Positions 40,252 to 49,732 of a stretch of 64,000 nt of DNA are shown one piece after another (position 1 is the first letter of the stretch; each line of letters begins with the position of its first letter). The notes beneath the pieces were generated by a model. That model was not told the DNA's origin, ran no database searches, and saw only the letters and a list, made by a program, of their open reading frames with translations. This DNA comes from Robbsia andropogonis (lineage in GTDB: Bacteria > Pseudomonadota > Gammaproteobacteria > Burkholderiales > Burkholderiaceae): positions 214,533-278,532 of the forward strand of contig NZ_LAQU01000004.1 of the NCBI RefSeq assembly GCF_000970345.1. Reading direction: 5' to 3'. The position numbers and the translations under genes were made by a program.

Positions 40252-40944
40252 ATGCCCCATACGCTAGCCGCCCCTGTCGAAAGTGATCTGCTGATCAAGA
40301 AAAGCCGTTTCCTTGGCTGCGTCGGACCCATGGCTGATCGCGGGCAGGCGCAGGTGCGGGTGAGTGCATTACGCGCCGCGCATCCTGGCGCCGCGCACGT
40401 CTGCTGGGCACTACTGGCAGGTGGTCAGTCGGCGGCGGTGGACGACGGTGAGCCCAGTGGCACGGCCGGGCGGCCCATGCTCGATGTATTGCGGCATCAA
40501 GATCTTGAAGGTGTGCTTGCCACGGTCGTTCGCTACTTTGGCGGGGTGAAACTGGGCGCGGGCGGGCTCGTGCGCGCTTATACCGATGCCGTCGCGCAAG
40601 CGCTGCTCGCTGCCGACAAGGTGCCACTGCGGGCAATGCGCACGCTTTGCTGCACTGTGCCTTATGCGCAGGAAGGCTGGATGCGTCGACAGGTGGCTTT
40701 GGCCGATGCGGCACTCGAAGCGGTCACGCACGGGTCCGTGGTTGGCTTTACCGTCCGTTTGCCGGCCGACACGGCGGCGGCATTTATCGCAGCGGTGGAC
40801 GAAGGTGGGCAAGGGCGGGTCGATTGGCTGCCGGTCCACGGCGACGACGGGGCGATGGCGCCGGCCAGGATGACCGGCATCGCGCGTTCGCATATCGTCG
40901 ATATCGCCGCGGCCAATGCGCCTTCGCAGAAGGCCCGACGATGA
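40252..40944 (+). CDS. yigZ: YigZ/IMPACT family protein
   Basis: A 230-residue protein of the UPF0029 (IMPACT) fold, relatives of which are linked to translational control. The signature DGEPSGTAGRPMLDVL is near residue 65, followed by VLATVVRYFGGVKLGAGGLVRAY, the invariant family block. The C-terminal domain is of the YigZ type. The biochemical role in bacteria is not established. Its stop overlaps the next gene (ATGA), so the two are translationally coupled. Confidence 0.9.
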   Translation: MPHTLAAPVESDLLIKKSRFLGCVGPMADRGQAQVRVSALRAAHPGAAHVCWALLAGGQSAAVDDGEPSGTAGRPMLDVLRHQDLEGVLATVVRYFGGVKLGAGGLVRAYTDAVAQALLAADKVPLRAMRTLCCTVPYAQEGWMRRQVALADAALEAVTHGSVVGFTVRLPADTAAAFIAAVDEGGQGRVDWLPVHGDDGAMAPARMTGIARSHIVDIAAANAPSQKARR

Positions 40945-42077
40945 CACCCGCGACACCACGTCACCGCCGCGTGCGACAGGCCATGACATGGGTGCTGGCG
41001 GTGCTGCTGGCGGTGCTGGTCATCGCTGGTATTGCGATCGAGACCGGCACATTGGATACGGAAGGCCTGGGTATCGCCGCGCATCCGTATCGTGGTCCGG
41101 TCACCGATCACTTCGATGGCTCGCGCTTTCACACGGTGCCGCCCACCCCACGCAATACGATGGGCGACCTGTTGCGCTGGCAGATGCACCGCACGCCCGA
41201 CGGCTGGATTGATCAACCCGCGCTTGTCCCGGACGTGCCGCCTCGAGTCGACGGCAGTCGAATGGTGGTCACTTTCATCAATCATGCCAGCGTGCTGATC
41301 CAGCATCGCGGCTTGAATATCCTTGCCGATCCGATCTATAGCGAGCATGCCGGGCCTTTCGGCCTGTTTGGACCGGAACGGCATACCCCGCCTGGTATTG
41401 CATTCGACAAACTGCCGCGCATCGACGTCATCGTGCTGTCCCACAATCACTACGACCATTTCGATATGCCGACGTTGAAGCGACTGGCGCGGCGCTGGCC
41501 CGATGCCATCGTCGTGTCCGGGTTGGGGAATGGTGCGCCATTGCGCGCGGTGGGCTTTCATGATGTCCATGAGGTCGACTGGTGGCAACAGGTGCCATTG
41601 CGCGATGATGTGGCCGTAACGGCGGTACCGATGCGGCATTGGACCGAGCGGATGCCATGGAACGTCAACGCGACGCTTTGGGAGGGATTCGTCTTCACCT
41701 CGCCGGACGGACCGTTTTTGTTCGCCGGCGATACCGGTGCCGGCGGGCAATTCATGCAGATACGGCAGCGTTTCGGCCCGATGCGCTTCGCCGCTTTGCC
41801 GATTGGCGCCTATGCCCCGCGCTGGTTCATGAAACGTAGCCACATGTCGGCCGAGGAGGCCGTGGACGCGGCGCAGGCGCTTGATGCGCAGTCCGTTCTC
41901 GGCATTCACTTCGGCACGTTCCGGCTGACCGATGAGGGTCAGTTCGATCCGCCGCGCTTGTTCGAGCAGACAGTGCGCCGACGTGGGTTGCCGTTGGCGT
42001 CGTTCCGTGCGTTGGCTCCCGGCGGGCAGTGGGACGTGCCGCTTCAAGCGTCCGGCATCGCCCGAACGGTGCACTGA
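40941..42077 (+). CDS. Membrane-anchored metallo-beta-lactamase-fold hydrolase
   Basis: A 378-residue protein: one N-terminal membrane segment (residues 14-34, TWVLAVLLAVLVIAGIAIE), then an MBL domain with the metal motif HNHYDH (in VIVLSHNHYDHFD, near residue 170), further ligands in VPMRHWTER, LFAGDTGAG and GIHFGTF. The pattern is close to the UlaG/NAPE-PLD branch acting on phosphoester or phospholipid substrates. It overlaps yigZ by 4 bp. Facing the periplasm is suggested by the anchor but not certain, and the substrate is unknown. Confidence 0.9.
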   Translation: MTPATPRHRRVRQAMTWVLAVLLAVLVIAGIAIETGTLDTEGLGIAAHPYRGPVTDHFDGSRFHTVPPTPRNTMGDLLRWQMHRTPDGWIDQPALVPDVPPRVDGSRMVVTFINHASVLIQHRGLNILADPIYSEHAGPFGLFGPERHTPPGIAFDKLPRIDVIVLSHNHYDHFDMPTLKRLARRWPDAIVVSGLGNGAPLRAVGFHDVHEVDWWQQVPLRDDVAVTAVPMRHWTERMPWNVNATLWEGFVFTSPDGPFLFAGDTGAGGQFMQIRQRFGPMRFAALPIGAYAPRWFMKRSHMSAEEAVDAAQALDAQSVLGIHFGTFRLTDEGQFDPPRLFEQTVRRRGLPLASFRALAPGGQWDVPLQASGIARTVH

Positions 42078-42290
42078 TGCCTTGTCGAACGGTATCGCCC
42101 GCGCGTCGAGCGTGCAGGCGTATGGCATTGTTGGCGGGCTGACGCCGCAGCGGGGCCAGACGCCGGATGCCGGATGCGGCCGTGACCCTGGCCGGTTGGC
42201 TGGCCATCGCTGGGTGGCGTCGGAGGGAAAGGCGTTCGGTGGTACCATGACCGCGCCTCTCGTTTGCAAAAAACAGCAGAATTTCACGCC

Positions 42291-43361
42291 ATGACCGAGT
42301 CCATGAATCCCCTGAACGCCACGGCGGCCGCTTCCGGCTCCGCCGCGCCCGCTTCGCCCGCGGGCAAGCCTGTCATCCTGACCGGCGACCGTCCTACTGG
42401 TGCGCTGCACCTGGGCCACTTCGTCGGCAGCTTGCGTAGCCGCGTGGCGTTCCAGCACGACCACAAACAATTCATCATGCTGGCGGATTCGCAGGCGCTG
42501 ACGGACAACATGGATGACACCAACAAGGTGCATCGGAACGTTATGGAAGTGGCGCTGGACTATCTAGCGGTCGGCATCGATCCATCGCTGACGACGATCT
42601 TTGTCCAGTCGCAGATTCCCGAGCTGGCGGAGTTGACGTTCTATTACTTGAACCTGGTTACCGTGGCACGCCTGGAGCGCAATCCAACGGTCAAACAGGA
42701 GATCATCCTGCGCGGCTTCGAGCGCGACATCCCCGCGGGCTTCCTGACCTATCCCGCCAGCCAGGCGGCGGACATCAGCGCGTTCAAGGCGAAGATCGTG
42801 CCGGTTGGAGAAGACCAGATCCCGATGATCGAGCAGACCAACGAGATCGTGCGGCGCCTGAACCGGATGGCCGGCCGTGACGTGCTGGTCGAATGCGAGG
42901 CACGCGTGCCTGATATTGGCCGTCTGCCTGGGGTAGATGGCAAGGCGAAGATGAGCAAGTCACTGGGCAACACGATCAATCTGGGCGATACGCCGGAGCA
43001 GATCAGCAAGCAGGTCAAGAACGTCTATACGGACCCGTTGCATCTGAAGGTATCGGACCCCGGCCATTTGGAAGGCAACGTCGCTTTTATCTATCTGGAT
43101 GCGTTCGACACCGAGAAAGCGGCGCTGGAAGAAATGAAGGCGCATTACCAGCGCGGCGGCCTGGGCGACAGCGTGGTGAAGAAGCGTCTGGATACGGTGT
43201 TGCAGGAAATGCTGGCGCCCATTCGCGAGCGCCGTGAGCACTTCGCCAAGGATCGTGGCGAGGTCATGAACATGCTGAAGCGCGGCACCGCGCAGGCGCG
43301 TGAAGTAGCCGCTCAGACGATGGACGAAGTGAAAAGCGTGCTGGGCTTGAATTATTTCTGA
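42291..43361 (+). CDS. trpS: Tryptophanyl-tRNA synthetase
   Basis: Class I aminoacyl-tRNA synthetase of 356 residues. The HIGH motif appears as GALHLGHFVGSL near residue 38 and the KMSKS loop as GKAKMSKSLGN near 217. The first 25 residues are an Ala/Ser/Pro-rich extension before the catalytic start ILTGDRPTG. The ATG at 42291 is chosen because the upstream reading to 42264 has no ribosome-binding site. It is convergent with the CPA1 antiporter, with only 32 bp between stops and no clear terminator. Confidence 0.96.
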   Translation: MTESMNPLNATAAASGSAAPASPAGKPVILTGDRPTGALHLGHFVGSLRSRVAFQHDHKQFIMLADSQALTDNMDDTNKVHRNVMEVALDYLAVGIDPSLTTIFVQSQIPELAELTFYYLNLVTVARLERNPTVKQEIILRGFERDIPAGFLTYPASQAADISAFKAKIVPVGEDQIPMIEQTNEIVRRLNRMAGRDVLVECEARVPDIGRLPGVDGKAKMSKSLGNTINLGDTPEQISKQVKNVYTDPLHLKVSDPGHLEGNVAFIYLDAFDTEKAALEEMKAHYQRGGLGDSVVKKRLDTVLQEMLAPIRERREHFAKDRGEVMNMLKRGTAQAREVAAQTMDEVKSVLGLNYF

Positions 43362-43393
43362 CGCATTGCCTGGCGGCATGCTGTCCGACGCGC

Positions 43394-45019
43394 TCAGCCG
43401 TCGCGCTGATGCCGCGTGCTCATCTCCTGCAGATCGAGGTCATGTTCCAGCGCGTGCATCAACTCGTCGTGGATACGTCCTTCGTCATGCAGTTTCAGAA
43501 GCGTCTGCCGTCCCGACGCGATAGCGGCCAGCACGATACCGTAATGCGCCTCCAGCGCTTCGCGCGGAAACGCCTCCTGGTCACTATGACGCTTGGCGAG
43601 GTTTGCACGATATTGATACTGCTCGTACAAGCGTGGATGAATCAACTGGCCATCCGCGTCATGGACGAGCGGCTCGATGGCGGCAAACTGCGCCTCATGA
43701 ATATAGGCCCATGCCTGGGGTTCGCTCATATAGCGTGACTCGCGGGTGTGCGTCCGTGGTGGCAACAGCCACTGGATCAACACGCCAATCGTGACGCCCT
43801 GGACGATCACCGTGGCCAGAATAACGGCAAATGCGCAAACCAGGATCAGATCCCGTCCCGGCAGGTTTTCCGGCAAGGACAACGCGATAGCGATGGTCAC
43901 CACGCCACGCATTCCCGCCCAGCTCATGACCGTGGCGGCGCGCCAATCCGGCGACGCGAACGAATGTTCCGATATGGGCGGACGACGCAATACGCGTATG
44001 CGAAGGAATTCGAGGATCACCTTCATCGCCTCCACACCGAAGATCCACGCGAATCGCGACACGATCACGACGATTACGATCCCTCCGGATGTCATCCCCA
44101 GCCGATACCACGCCTCGTGATCGGTCCCGTGCGCCACGCGCTGCATTACCCCATGCAGCGACAGCCCGATCAGGATGAAAACGAGCGCTTCGAAAATAAA
44201 GACCATCGATTGCCAGAACGATGTTGCCCGCAGGCGTGCGGCGGCGCTGAACACGCCATGTTGGTTGCGACCGATAACGAGGCCGCAGCACACCGCTGCG
44301 ATGACACCCGAGACGCCTAGTTTTTCGCCGATGATATAGCTGCCCCACGACACCAGCAGGGACGTCACCATGACCAAATAATCGTCCTTGATATAGCGCC
44401 AGGCGCGCAGCAGTAGCCAGCCGCACAACAAGCCGATCAGCATGCCGCCAACGGCCAGTTCGCCGAATTTCATCGATGCCTCGCGCATGCTGAAGCTGCC
44501 AGTCAACGCCGCGGCCAAGGCGAATCGGAACAGTGTCAGCCCCGCCGCATCGTTCAGCAGGCTTTCGCCCTCCAGCAGCACCATCAGGCGTCGCGGTAAC
44601 GTCAGTCGAGCCAGGATCGCCTTTGCCGCGACGGCATCCGGCGGAGACACGATTGCCCCCAGTGCGAAACATACGGCCCAAGGCAATCCGGGTACCAGCC
44701 AATGCGCCGCCCAGCCGACGGTCAACGTCGTAAATGTCACTGCTCCGACGGCAAGCATCATCACGCCGCCGAAATTGCGCTTGAGGTCATCCCATACCGT
44801 GAAATAGCCGCCGTACATCAGCAACGGTGGCAAGATCACGACCAGCACCAGGTCCGGGTCGAGGTTGATGGGCGGCAAGCCCGGCACGAAGGCCATGCCG
44901 ATGCCACCGGCAAGCAGTGCCACGGCGGGCGGCAGATTGCATTGCCGGGCAAGCAGTTGCAGCGCGACCATTGCAACCAATGACAGCAGGACGATTTCAA
45001 AAGCGGAGACAGAGGACAT
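43394..45019 (-). CDS. CPA1-family Na+/H+ antiporter
   Basis: Polytopic inner-membrane antiporter of 541 residues with about 12 membrane helices over residues 1-400 and a cytosolic helical tail of some 140 residues. Family motifs are ILPPLLMYGGYF (near 62), ALGAIVSPPDAVAA (near 120) and LEGESLLNDAAGLTLF (near 148; Asn-Asp at the ion site). The start at MSSVSAFEIVLL fits the first helix; the longer reading to 45148 is not membrane-like. It is unrelated to the CPA2 antiporter at 3.4 kb and likely serves pH and sodium homeostasis. Confidence 0.92.
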   Translation of the reverse strand: MSSVSAFEIVLLSLVAMVALQLLARQCNLPPAVALLAGGIGMAFVPGLPPINLDPDLVLVVILPPLLMYGGYFTVWDDLKRNFGGVMMLAVGAVTFTTLTVGWAAHWLVPGLPWAVCFALGAIVSPPDAVAAKAILARLTLPRRLMVLLEGESLLNDAAGLTLFRFALAAALTGSFSMREASMKFGELAVGGMLIGLLCGWLLLRAWRYIKDDYLVMVTSLLVSWGSYIIGEKLGVSGVIAAVCCGLVIGRNQHGVFSAAARLRATSFWQSMVFIFEALVFILIGLSLHGVMQRVAHGTDHEAWYRLGMTSGGIVIVVIVSRFAWIFGVEAMKVILEFLRIRVLRRPPISEHSFASPDWRAATVMSWAGMRGVVTIAIALSLPENLPGRDLILVCAFAVILATVIVQGVTIGVLIQWLLPPRTHTRESRYMSEPQAWAYIHEAQFAAIEPLVHDADGQLIHPRLYEQYQYRANLAKRHSDQEAFPREALEAHYGIVLAAIASGRQTLLKLHDEGRIHDELMHALEHDLDLQEMSTRHQRDG

Positions 45020-45144
45020 TGGCGGTTCGCAGTGGCGCGGCGGAAGGTCGGCGTCGGATAGGTCGGCTGTGTCAGAGCAGGGCGACGATACACCGTATCC
45101 GATCAGTGTACGTTGCCTTCCCGCGCAACGGACACAGGAACGTA

Positions 45145-46284
45145 TCAAGTCGTTTGCGCACGCATGGCACCGGGATGGAACGCGCGCATTTGCTCGATCA
45201 GCAGACGCTGCAGGGCGACCGCCGCCAACGGCAGCTCCCTGCCGCGCCGGCTGATCACCCTGGCTTGCACATTGCGCATCAGCGGGTGGTCGATCTCCAC
45301 GGCGACAAGCGTGCCGCGCTCGATATCGTCTCCCACCGCGAACGCCGGCAGCAACGTGACGCCCATGCCGGCACGGACGAAGCCGGCCAGTCCGATCAGA
45401 TGGTCGGTTTCCAGTAGTACGTTAAACAGGCGTGACATCGGCGTCGATGCTGGAACTGGCGTAGGCGCAGAAGAAAATCGCGCGTCGGATCGAGGCGCGG
45501 GTGCCGTCTCGCGCAATGACATCGCGGCGGCGGACACGTCCGAGGCAAACGAAGGCGGCAACCCCGATGTGGCTTTCGATGCCGTCGTGGATGCTGATGC
45601 CGACGCGCCGGACGCACCGGACGTACCGAGATCGCCCGACAACTCTATCCGTTCCACGATATCGCGCGTGCCGTAGCCCCGACGCGCCAGTGCGAACGGG
45701 TAGTCAAGCAAGTCGCGGATGGTGACGCGTGACCTGAGTGCTAGCGGGTGATCGCCACGGACGATCGCGCATACGGGCTGGTCGGCGGCGGTGATTTCCT
45801 TGAAACGCATCGCGTGGCTGTCGAATGGGGGGCCGTAGGTCAGGCCTAGATGGACGCGATCCTCTTCCAGCCATTGTTGGATATCACTGACCCCGCCCAG
45901 TTCCAGTGTGATCGACACCTTCGGATAGCGTTGATGGAACACCCGCAACGCGCGGCTCATCAGATCTTCGGTAAACCCCTGGATCGCGCCGATCGAAACG
46001 GTGCCGTATTCCAGTCCGTGAATGCCCTCCAGCTTCGACACCAGCACTTCCTCACGCGCAAGGTGCGCGCGGTAATGCTCTATCAACAATGCGCCGGCCT
46101 CGGTGGGTTTTGCACCACGCCGATTTTTCTCCAGCAGCGGTGAGCGTACCGCGCGCTCTAGAATCGCCAACTGGCGACTGACAGCCGACGGCGCCACGTC
46201 CAGATGGTCCGCCGCCGCACGGATGCCGCCAAGGCGAACCGCCTCGAACAGGTAGCGCAACCGGGTGATGGTCAATCCTTCCAT
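45145..46284 (-). CDS. LysR-family regulator with a 65-residue insertion
   Basis: A 379-residue regulator. The DNA-binding domain covers residues 1-60 (LRYLFEAVRLGGIRAAADHL, then APSAVSRQLAILE). The effector domain begins near 92 (GTVSIGAIQGFTEDLM) and ends near residue 375. Between about 216 and 283 there is an Ala/Ser/Thr/Pro-rich insertion (TSGASGASASAST onward) that interrupts the effector domain, making the protein about 70 residues longer than typical LysR proteins. It is divergent from the amidohydrolase operon with a perfect inverted repeat between them, so it most likely regulates that operon. Confidence 0.92.
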   Translation of the reverse strand: MEGLTITRLRYLFEAVRLGGIRAAADHLDVAPSAVSRQLAILERAVRSPLLEKNRRGAKPTEAGALLIEHYRAHLAREEVLVSKLEGIHGLEYGTVSIGAIQGFTEDLMSRALRVFHQRYPKVSITLELGGVSDIQQWLEEDRVHLGLTYGPPFDSHAMRFKEITAADQPVCAIVRGDHPLALRSRVTIRDLLDYPFALARRGYGTRDIVERIELSGDLGTSGASGASASASTTASKATSGLPPSFASDVSAAAMSLRETAPAPRSDARFSSAPTPVPASTPMSRLFNVLLETDHLIGLAGFVRAGMGVTLLPAFAVGDDIERGTLVAVEIDHPLMRNVQARVISRRGRELPLAAVALQRLLIEQMRAFHPGAMRAQTT

Positions 46285-46331
46285 GGGCGCGTTGGGTCGA
46301 GTCGTGGATACGGATGTCGTTTTAAAAGGAT

Positions 46332-46348
46332 GTTGCCTTGAAGGCAAC
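46332..46348. promoter_or_regulatory. Probable LysR operator, perfect inverted repeat
   Basis: GTTGCCTT-G-AAGGCAAC, an 8-1-8 palindrome with the LysR-like T...A dyad. It lies in the 157-bp gap between the divergent regulator and amidohydrolase genes, 48 bp from the regulator start and 94 bp from the enzyme start. Confidence 0.6.
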
Positions 46349-46441
46349 GATATTGTCGAAGCGCCGTCATTGTAGTCAAAAAATTGACTGTCCAAAATCA
46401 GCGAACGACTTATTGAAACGTATCCGACCGACAGCGACACC

Positions 46442-47689
46442 ATGAATACACCCCACCGCATTGTTTTCCGCCGCGCCACGGTTTTCGACAGCCTCACGGG
46501 GGGATTGCGTCCTGACACGACGATCGTCGTTGAAAAAGGCGTTTTCACGCACGTTGGCGGCGCTGCTGAAACGTCGGACGACCGTACCCAGGTGCACGAC
46601 CTCGATGGTCGCATCGTTCTACCGGGCTTGATCGATGCGCACGTTCATGTCACCGCGACGATTCCGGACTTCTTCAAATTGTCGATGCTGCCGCAGTCGC
46701 TGATCACCGCGCAATCGAGCGACATTCTGAGAAGCATGCTCGATCGCGGCTACACATCGGTACGCGATGCGGGTGGCGCGGATTCCGGGCTTGCCCAGGC
46801 CGTGGCGCAAGGTATTTTTGCCGGTCCGCGAATGTTCATCGCCGGCCAGGCGCTGACGCAAACGGGGGGGCATGGGGACGCGCGGCCCGCTTATTTCAAG
46901 GGCATGAACTGCGCGTGCTGCGGCGCGGTTGGTCTGCTGGGATATATCGCCGATGGCGTGTCGGAAGTGCGGCGCGCGGTGCGCGAACAGATCCGCAATG
47001 GCGCGACGCAGATCAAGGTGATGGCGGGCGGCGGCATCTCGTCGCCGAACGATCCGTTGGAGGGCACGCAGTATTCGATCGAGGAATTGACGGCCATCGT
47101 CGAGGAGGCGCGCGCGGCGCGCACCTATGTGATGGCGCATGCCTATGCGTCGGAAGCGATCATCCGCGCGGTGCGATGCGGCGTGCGGTCGATCGAGCAC
47201 GGCAATTTGCTCGATGAGGAAAGCGCGAAGGTCATGGCCGAGCATGGCGCTTTCCTGGTGCCCACGCTCTCGACCTACGCCGCCATCGCGCGGCACGGCA
47301 AGGCACTGGGCTGGTCTGAATCGATGTTGGAGAAGACTGACCGGGTAAAGAGCCAGGGCATCGAGGCGGTCCGCATCGCGCATCGTGCCGGCGTGAAGAT
47401 CGCATTGGGGTCGGATCTGCTCGGCGATATGCACAGTGCGCAATATGAGGAATTCACTTTGCGGCAGGAGGCAATGAAGCCGGTGGAAATCCTGATGAGC
47501 GCCACGTCGGTCAACGCGGAGTTGATGCATCAATCTGGCCGACTTGGCGTGATCGCTCCTGGCGCGTTGGCGGACTTGCTGGTCGTCGACGGGGACCCGA
47601 CAGCCGATCTGGCGTTGTTCCAGACGCCTGATGCACTGCGCGCGGTCATGAAGGATGGCCGCTTCCATGCAAATCGTCTGACTCGTTGA
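46442..47689 (+). CDS. Amidohydrolase-family metal-dependent hydrolase
   Basis: A 415-residue enzyme of the amidohydrolase superfamily (imidazolonepropionase/prolidase-like branch). The metal motif HVHV is near residue 65 (GLIDAHVHVTATIPDF), the carboxylated-Lys/His region follows in TQIKVMAGGGI, with VMAHAYASEAI (near 228), RSIEHGNLL (near 249) and LGSDLLGDMH (near 323) supplying the remaining ligands. Family members cleave C-N bonds of cyclic imides, dipeptides or N-acyl compounds. The downstream MFS transporter suggests an imported substrate; its identity is not visible. Confidence 0.9.
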   Translation: MNTPHRIVFRRATVFDSLTGGLRPDTTIVVEKGVFTHVGGAAETSDDRTQVHDLDGRIVLPGLIDAHVHVTATIPDFFKLSMLPQSLITAQSSDILRSMLDRGYTSVRDAGGADSGLAQAVAQGIFAGPRMFIAGQALTQTGGHGDARPAYFKGMNCACCGAVGLLGYIADGVSEVRRAVREQIRNGATQIKVMAGGGISSPNDPLEGTQYSIEELTAIVEEARAARTYVMAHAYASEAIIRAVRCGVRSIEHGNLLDEESAKVMAEHGAFLVPTLSTYAAIARHGKALGWSESMLEKTDRVKSQGIEAVRIAHRAGVKIALGSDLLGDMHSAQYEEFTLRQEAMKPVEILMSATSVNAELMHQSGRLGVIAPGALADLLVVDGDPTADLALFQTPDALRAVMKDGRFHANRLTR

Positions 47690-47767
47690 CGCGGCGTTCT
47701 CTCGGGCATGTCTGCCGTGGCGGATGTCAGATCTTTTTAACTTTTCTTTTTGCGCGGAGCGCGTTCG

Positions 47768-49147
47768 ATGTCGTCGATCTCGTCCAGAATCGAAAGCTGG
47801 CCCTTCAGCGGCTTTCATAAACGCCTATTGCTGATTGGTGGGTTGGGTTATACGTTCGACGCGATGGATGCGGCGGTCATGGCCTTCGTGTTGCCCGTGT
47901 TGCGCACGCAATGGCACCTGTCGAGTATCCAGACCGGCTATCTCGGGAGTTCGACGTACGTTGGCTACTTCTTCGGCGCGATGTGCGCTGGCATGCTGGG
48001 CGACCTGATCGGCCGCAAGCGCGTGATGATGTACGCGCTGTTGTTCTACTGCGTGGCATCGCTCGGCAGCGCAATGACGCACGACTGGCCGACATTCCTG
48101 GCCTCACGTATCTGCGCTGGTTTTGGCAGTGGTGCGGAAAGTGTGATCATTGCGCCATACTTGACCGAGTTTGTCGCCAAAAAGTATCGCGGCGCCTTTG
48201 TCGGATCACTTGCGGGGTTTTTCTCGTTCGGTTTCGTCGCCGCGGCGCTTCTCGGATATTTCATCGTGCCTGCCAGCGACGATGGCTGGCGGATCGTCAT
48301 GGTGATCACGGCATTGCCTGTGGTGATGTTGCTGTGGTGGCGTCGGGCGTTGCCGGAGTCGCCGCGCTGGCTGGAAAGCCAGGGTCGACATCAGGCCGCA
48401 CGTGACACCGTCGATCGCATCGAACGTGAACTGCGCGCCGCCGGCGTGCGCATCGACGAGCAGACCGTGGCACAGGCGGAAGCGGCATTGGCCGCATCGA
48501 GTCCCGCTGTGCGTGGGTCCTTTGTCGCGAATTTCCGTTCGTTGTGGCAGGGCAAGCAGGCGCGCGTCACGGCGATGACCTGGGCGATGTGGTTGGCGAT
48601 CACGTTCAGCTATTACTCTTTCTTCACCTGGATTCCGGGGCTGCTGATACAGCATGGAATGAGTATCACGAAAAGCTTTGCCTATTCGCTGGCGATGTAT
48701 GTCGCGCAGATTCCCGGCTATTTCTCGGCGGCTTGGTGCAACGAGCGCTTTGGTCGACAAAAGACGATCGCAAGCTACATGGTGCTGGGCGGGGGCGCGG
48801 CGTTGTCCATGACGGTCTTGCATGGCAACACCGCGATCATGATGGCCGGTATCTGCCTGTCTTTCTTCATGAACGGCACGTACGCTGGCGTATATGCATA
48901 CACGTCCGAAGTGTTCCCGACGGCCATCCGGACGACGGGTACCGGCGTGGCCTCGGCTGTGGGCCGCCTGGGCGCAATCTTGTCGCCGACGCTGGTTGGC
49001 TATATCTTCCCGGTGTTTGGTTTTGGTGGCGTGTTCGGTGTGACGACAGTCGTGCTGGTCGCCGGGGCGGTGACGGTGTTGGTCATGGGCGTGAAGACAA
49101 AGGGCCTGTCCCTGGAAGCCATCGCCGTCAAGGAGCTGAAGGCATGA
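47768..49147 (+). CDS. MFS transporter (metabolite:proton symporter type)
   Basis: Inner-membrane transporter of 459 residues with 12 helices. The family start GYTFDAMDAAVMAFVLPVL (TM1 with Asp), the loop motif GDLIGRKRVMM (near 75) and PESPRWLES (near 200) place it in the SP/SV2-like branch, related to aromatic-acid and nicotinate carriers. It follows the amidohydrolase by 78 bp and overlaps the next gene by 4 bp. The likely cargo is the substrate of the amidohydrolase, by context only. The ATG at 47768 is preferred to 47750. Confidence 0.93.
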   Translation: MSSISSRIESWPFSGFHKRLLLIGGLGYTFDAMDAAVMAFVLPVLRTQWHLSSIQTGYLGSSTYVGYFFGAMCAGMLGDLIGRKRVMMYALLFYCVASLGSAMTHDWPTFLASRICAGFGSGAESVIIAPYLTEFVAKKYRGAFVGSLAGFFSFGFVAAALLGYFIVPASDDGWRIVMVITALPVVMLLWWRRALPESPRWLESQGRHQAARDTVDRIERELRAAGVRIDEQTVAQAEAALAASSPAVRGSFVANFRSLWQGKQARVTAMTWAMWLAITFSYYSFFTWIPGLLIQHGMSITKSFAYSLAMYVAQIPGYFSAAWCNERFGRQKTIASYMVLGGGAALSMTVLHGNTAIMMAGICLSFFMNGTYAGVYAYTSEVFPTAIRTTGTGVASAVGRLGAILSPTLVGYIFPVFGFGGVFGVTTVVLVAGAVTVLVMGVKTKGLSLEAIAVKELKA

Positions 49148-49704
49148 CGGCGCGGCGGCAACTCTCGACGCACGTCCAGGCGACGGCGCCGTTGCTGCAG
49201 GCACTGGCTGCGGCGCATCGCGCGGTGGATCAAGACGCGGCGATCGAGGCGGTGTTCAAGGCTGTTGACGCGGCCTTGCTAGGCGCTATTGGTTATAAGC
49301 TTTTCACGATCCTTTTGTACGACGACGCGGTGACCGAGTCGATCCGGGTCTATTCGAACCGGGCAGGGGATTATCCGCTCGGGGGGCGCAAGAAGATCGT
49401 CTCGCGACGTTGGGCCGATCAAGTGGTGCGCGATGGCGTGCCGTTTATCGGAAATACGGCGGCGGATTTACGTGAGGTGTTTTCCGATCACGCATTGATC
49501 AGCTCGCTCGGATGCGAAAGTGTACTGAACATGCCGGTGCGCTGGGGAGGAAAGACGGTTGGGTCGCTTAACCTGTTGCATGATGCGTATTGGTATCAGG
49601 GCGTCGATCTTTCCGCGGTGGCGGTGTTTGCGCAATTGGTCGCGCCGGCGTTGATGACGGTGCCCGTGCCGAAAGATCCGGCGGGGTTGGACATTGGCGC
49701 GTAG
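49144..49704 (+). CDS. GAF-domain protein
   Basis: A 186-residue soluble protein consisting of a single GAF-type domain: FTILLYDDAVTESIRVYSNRAG near residue 55, GESVLNMPVRWGGKTVGSLNLLHD-type core near 115-140, and a helical end. No output domain follows. In related catabolic operons such proteins act as small-molecule sensors or have lost catalysis; the role here is unknown. It is translationally coupled to the MFS gene (ATGA). It is not a methionine sulfoxide reductase by motif, since the CxxxxxxxxxC pair is missing. Confidence 0.85.
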   Translation: MTARRQLSTHVQATAPLLQALAAAHRAVDQDAAIEAVFKAVDAALLGAIGYKLFTILLYDDAVTESIRVYSNRAGDYPLGGRKKIVSRRWADQVVRDGVPFIGNTAADLREVFSDHALISSLGCESVLNMPVRWGGKTVGSLNLLHDAYWYQGVDLSAVAVFAQLVAPALMTVPVPKDPAGLDIGA

Positions 49705-49732
49705 GCCCGATGGCGCGGCGTCTGTACGGACA

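Noticed and set aside
40662..42533. Minus-strand open frame (623 codons) opposite yigZ and the MBL gene
   Set aside because: Spans three real genes on the other strand and lacks protein-like composition.
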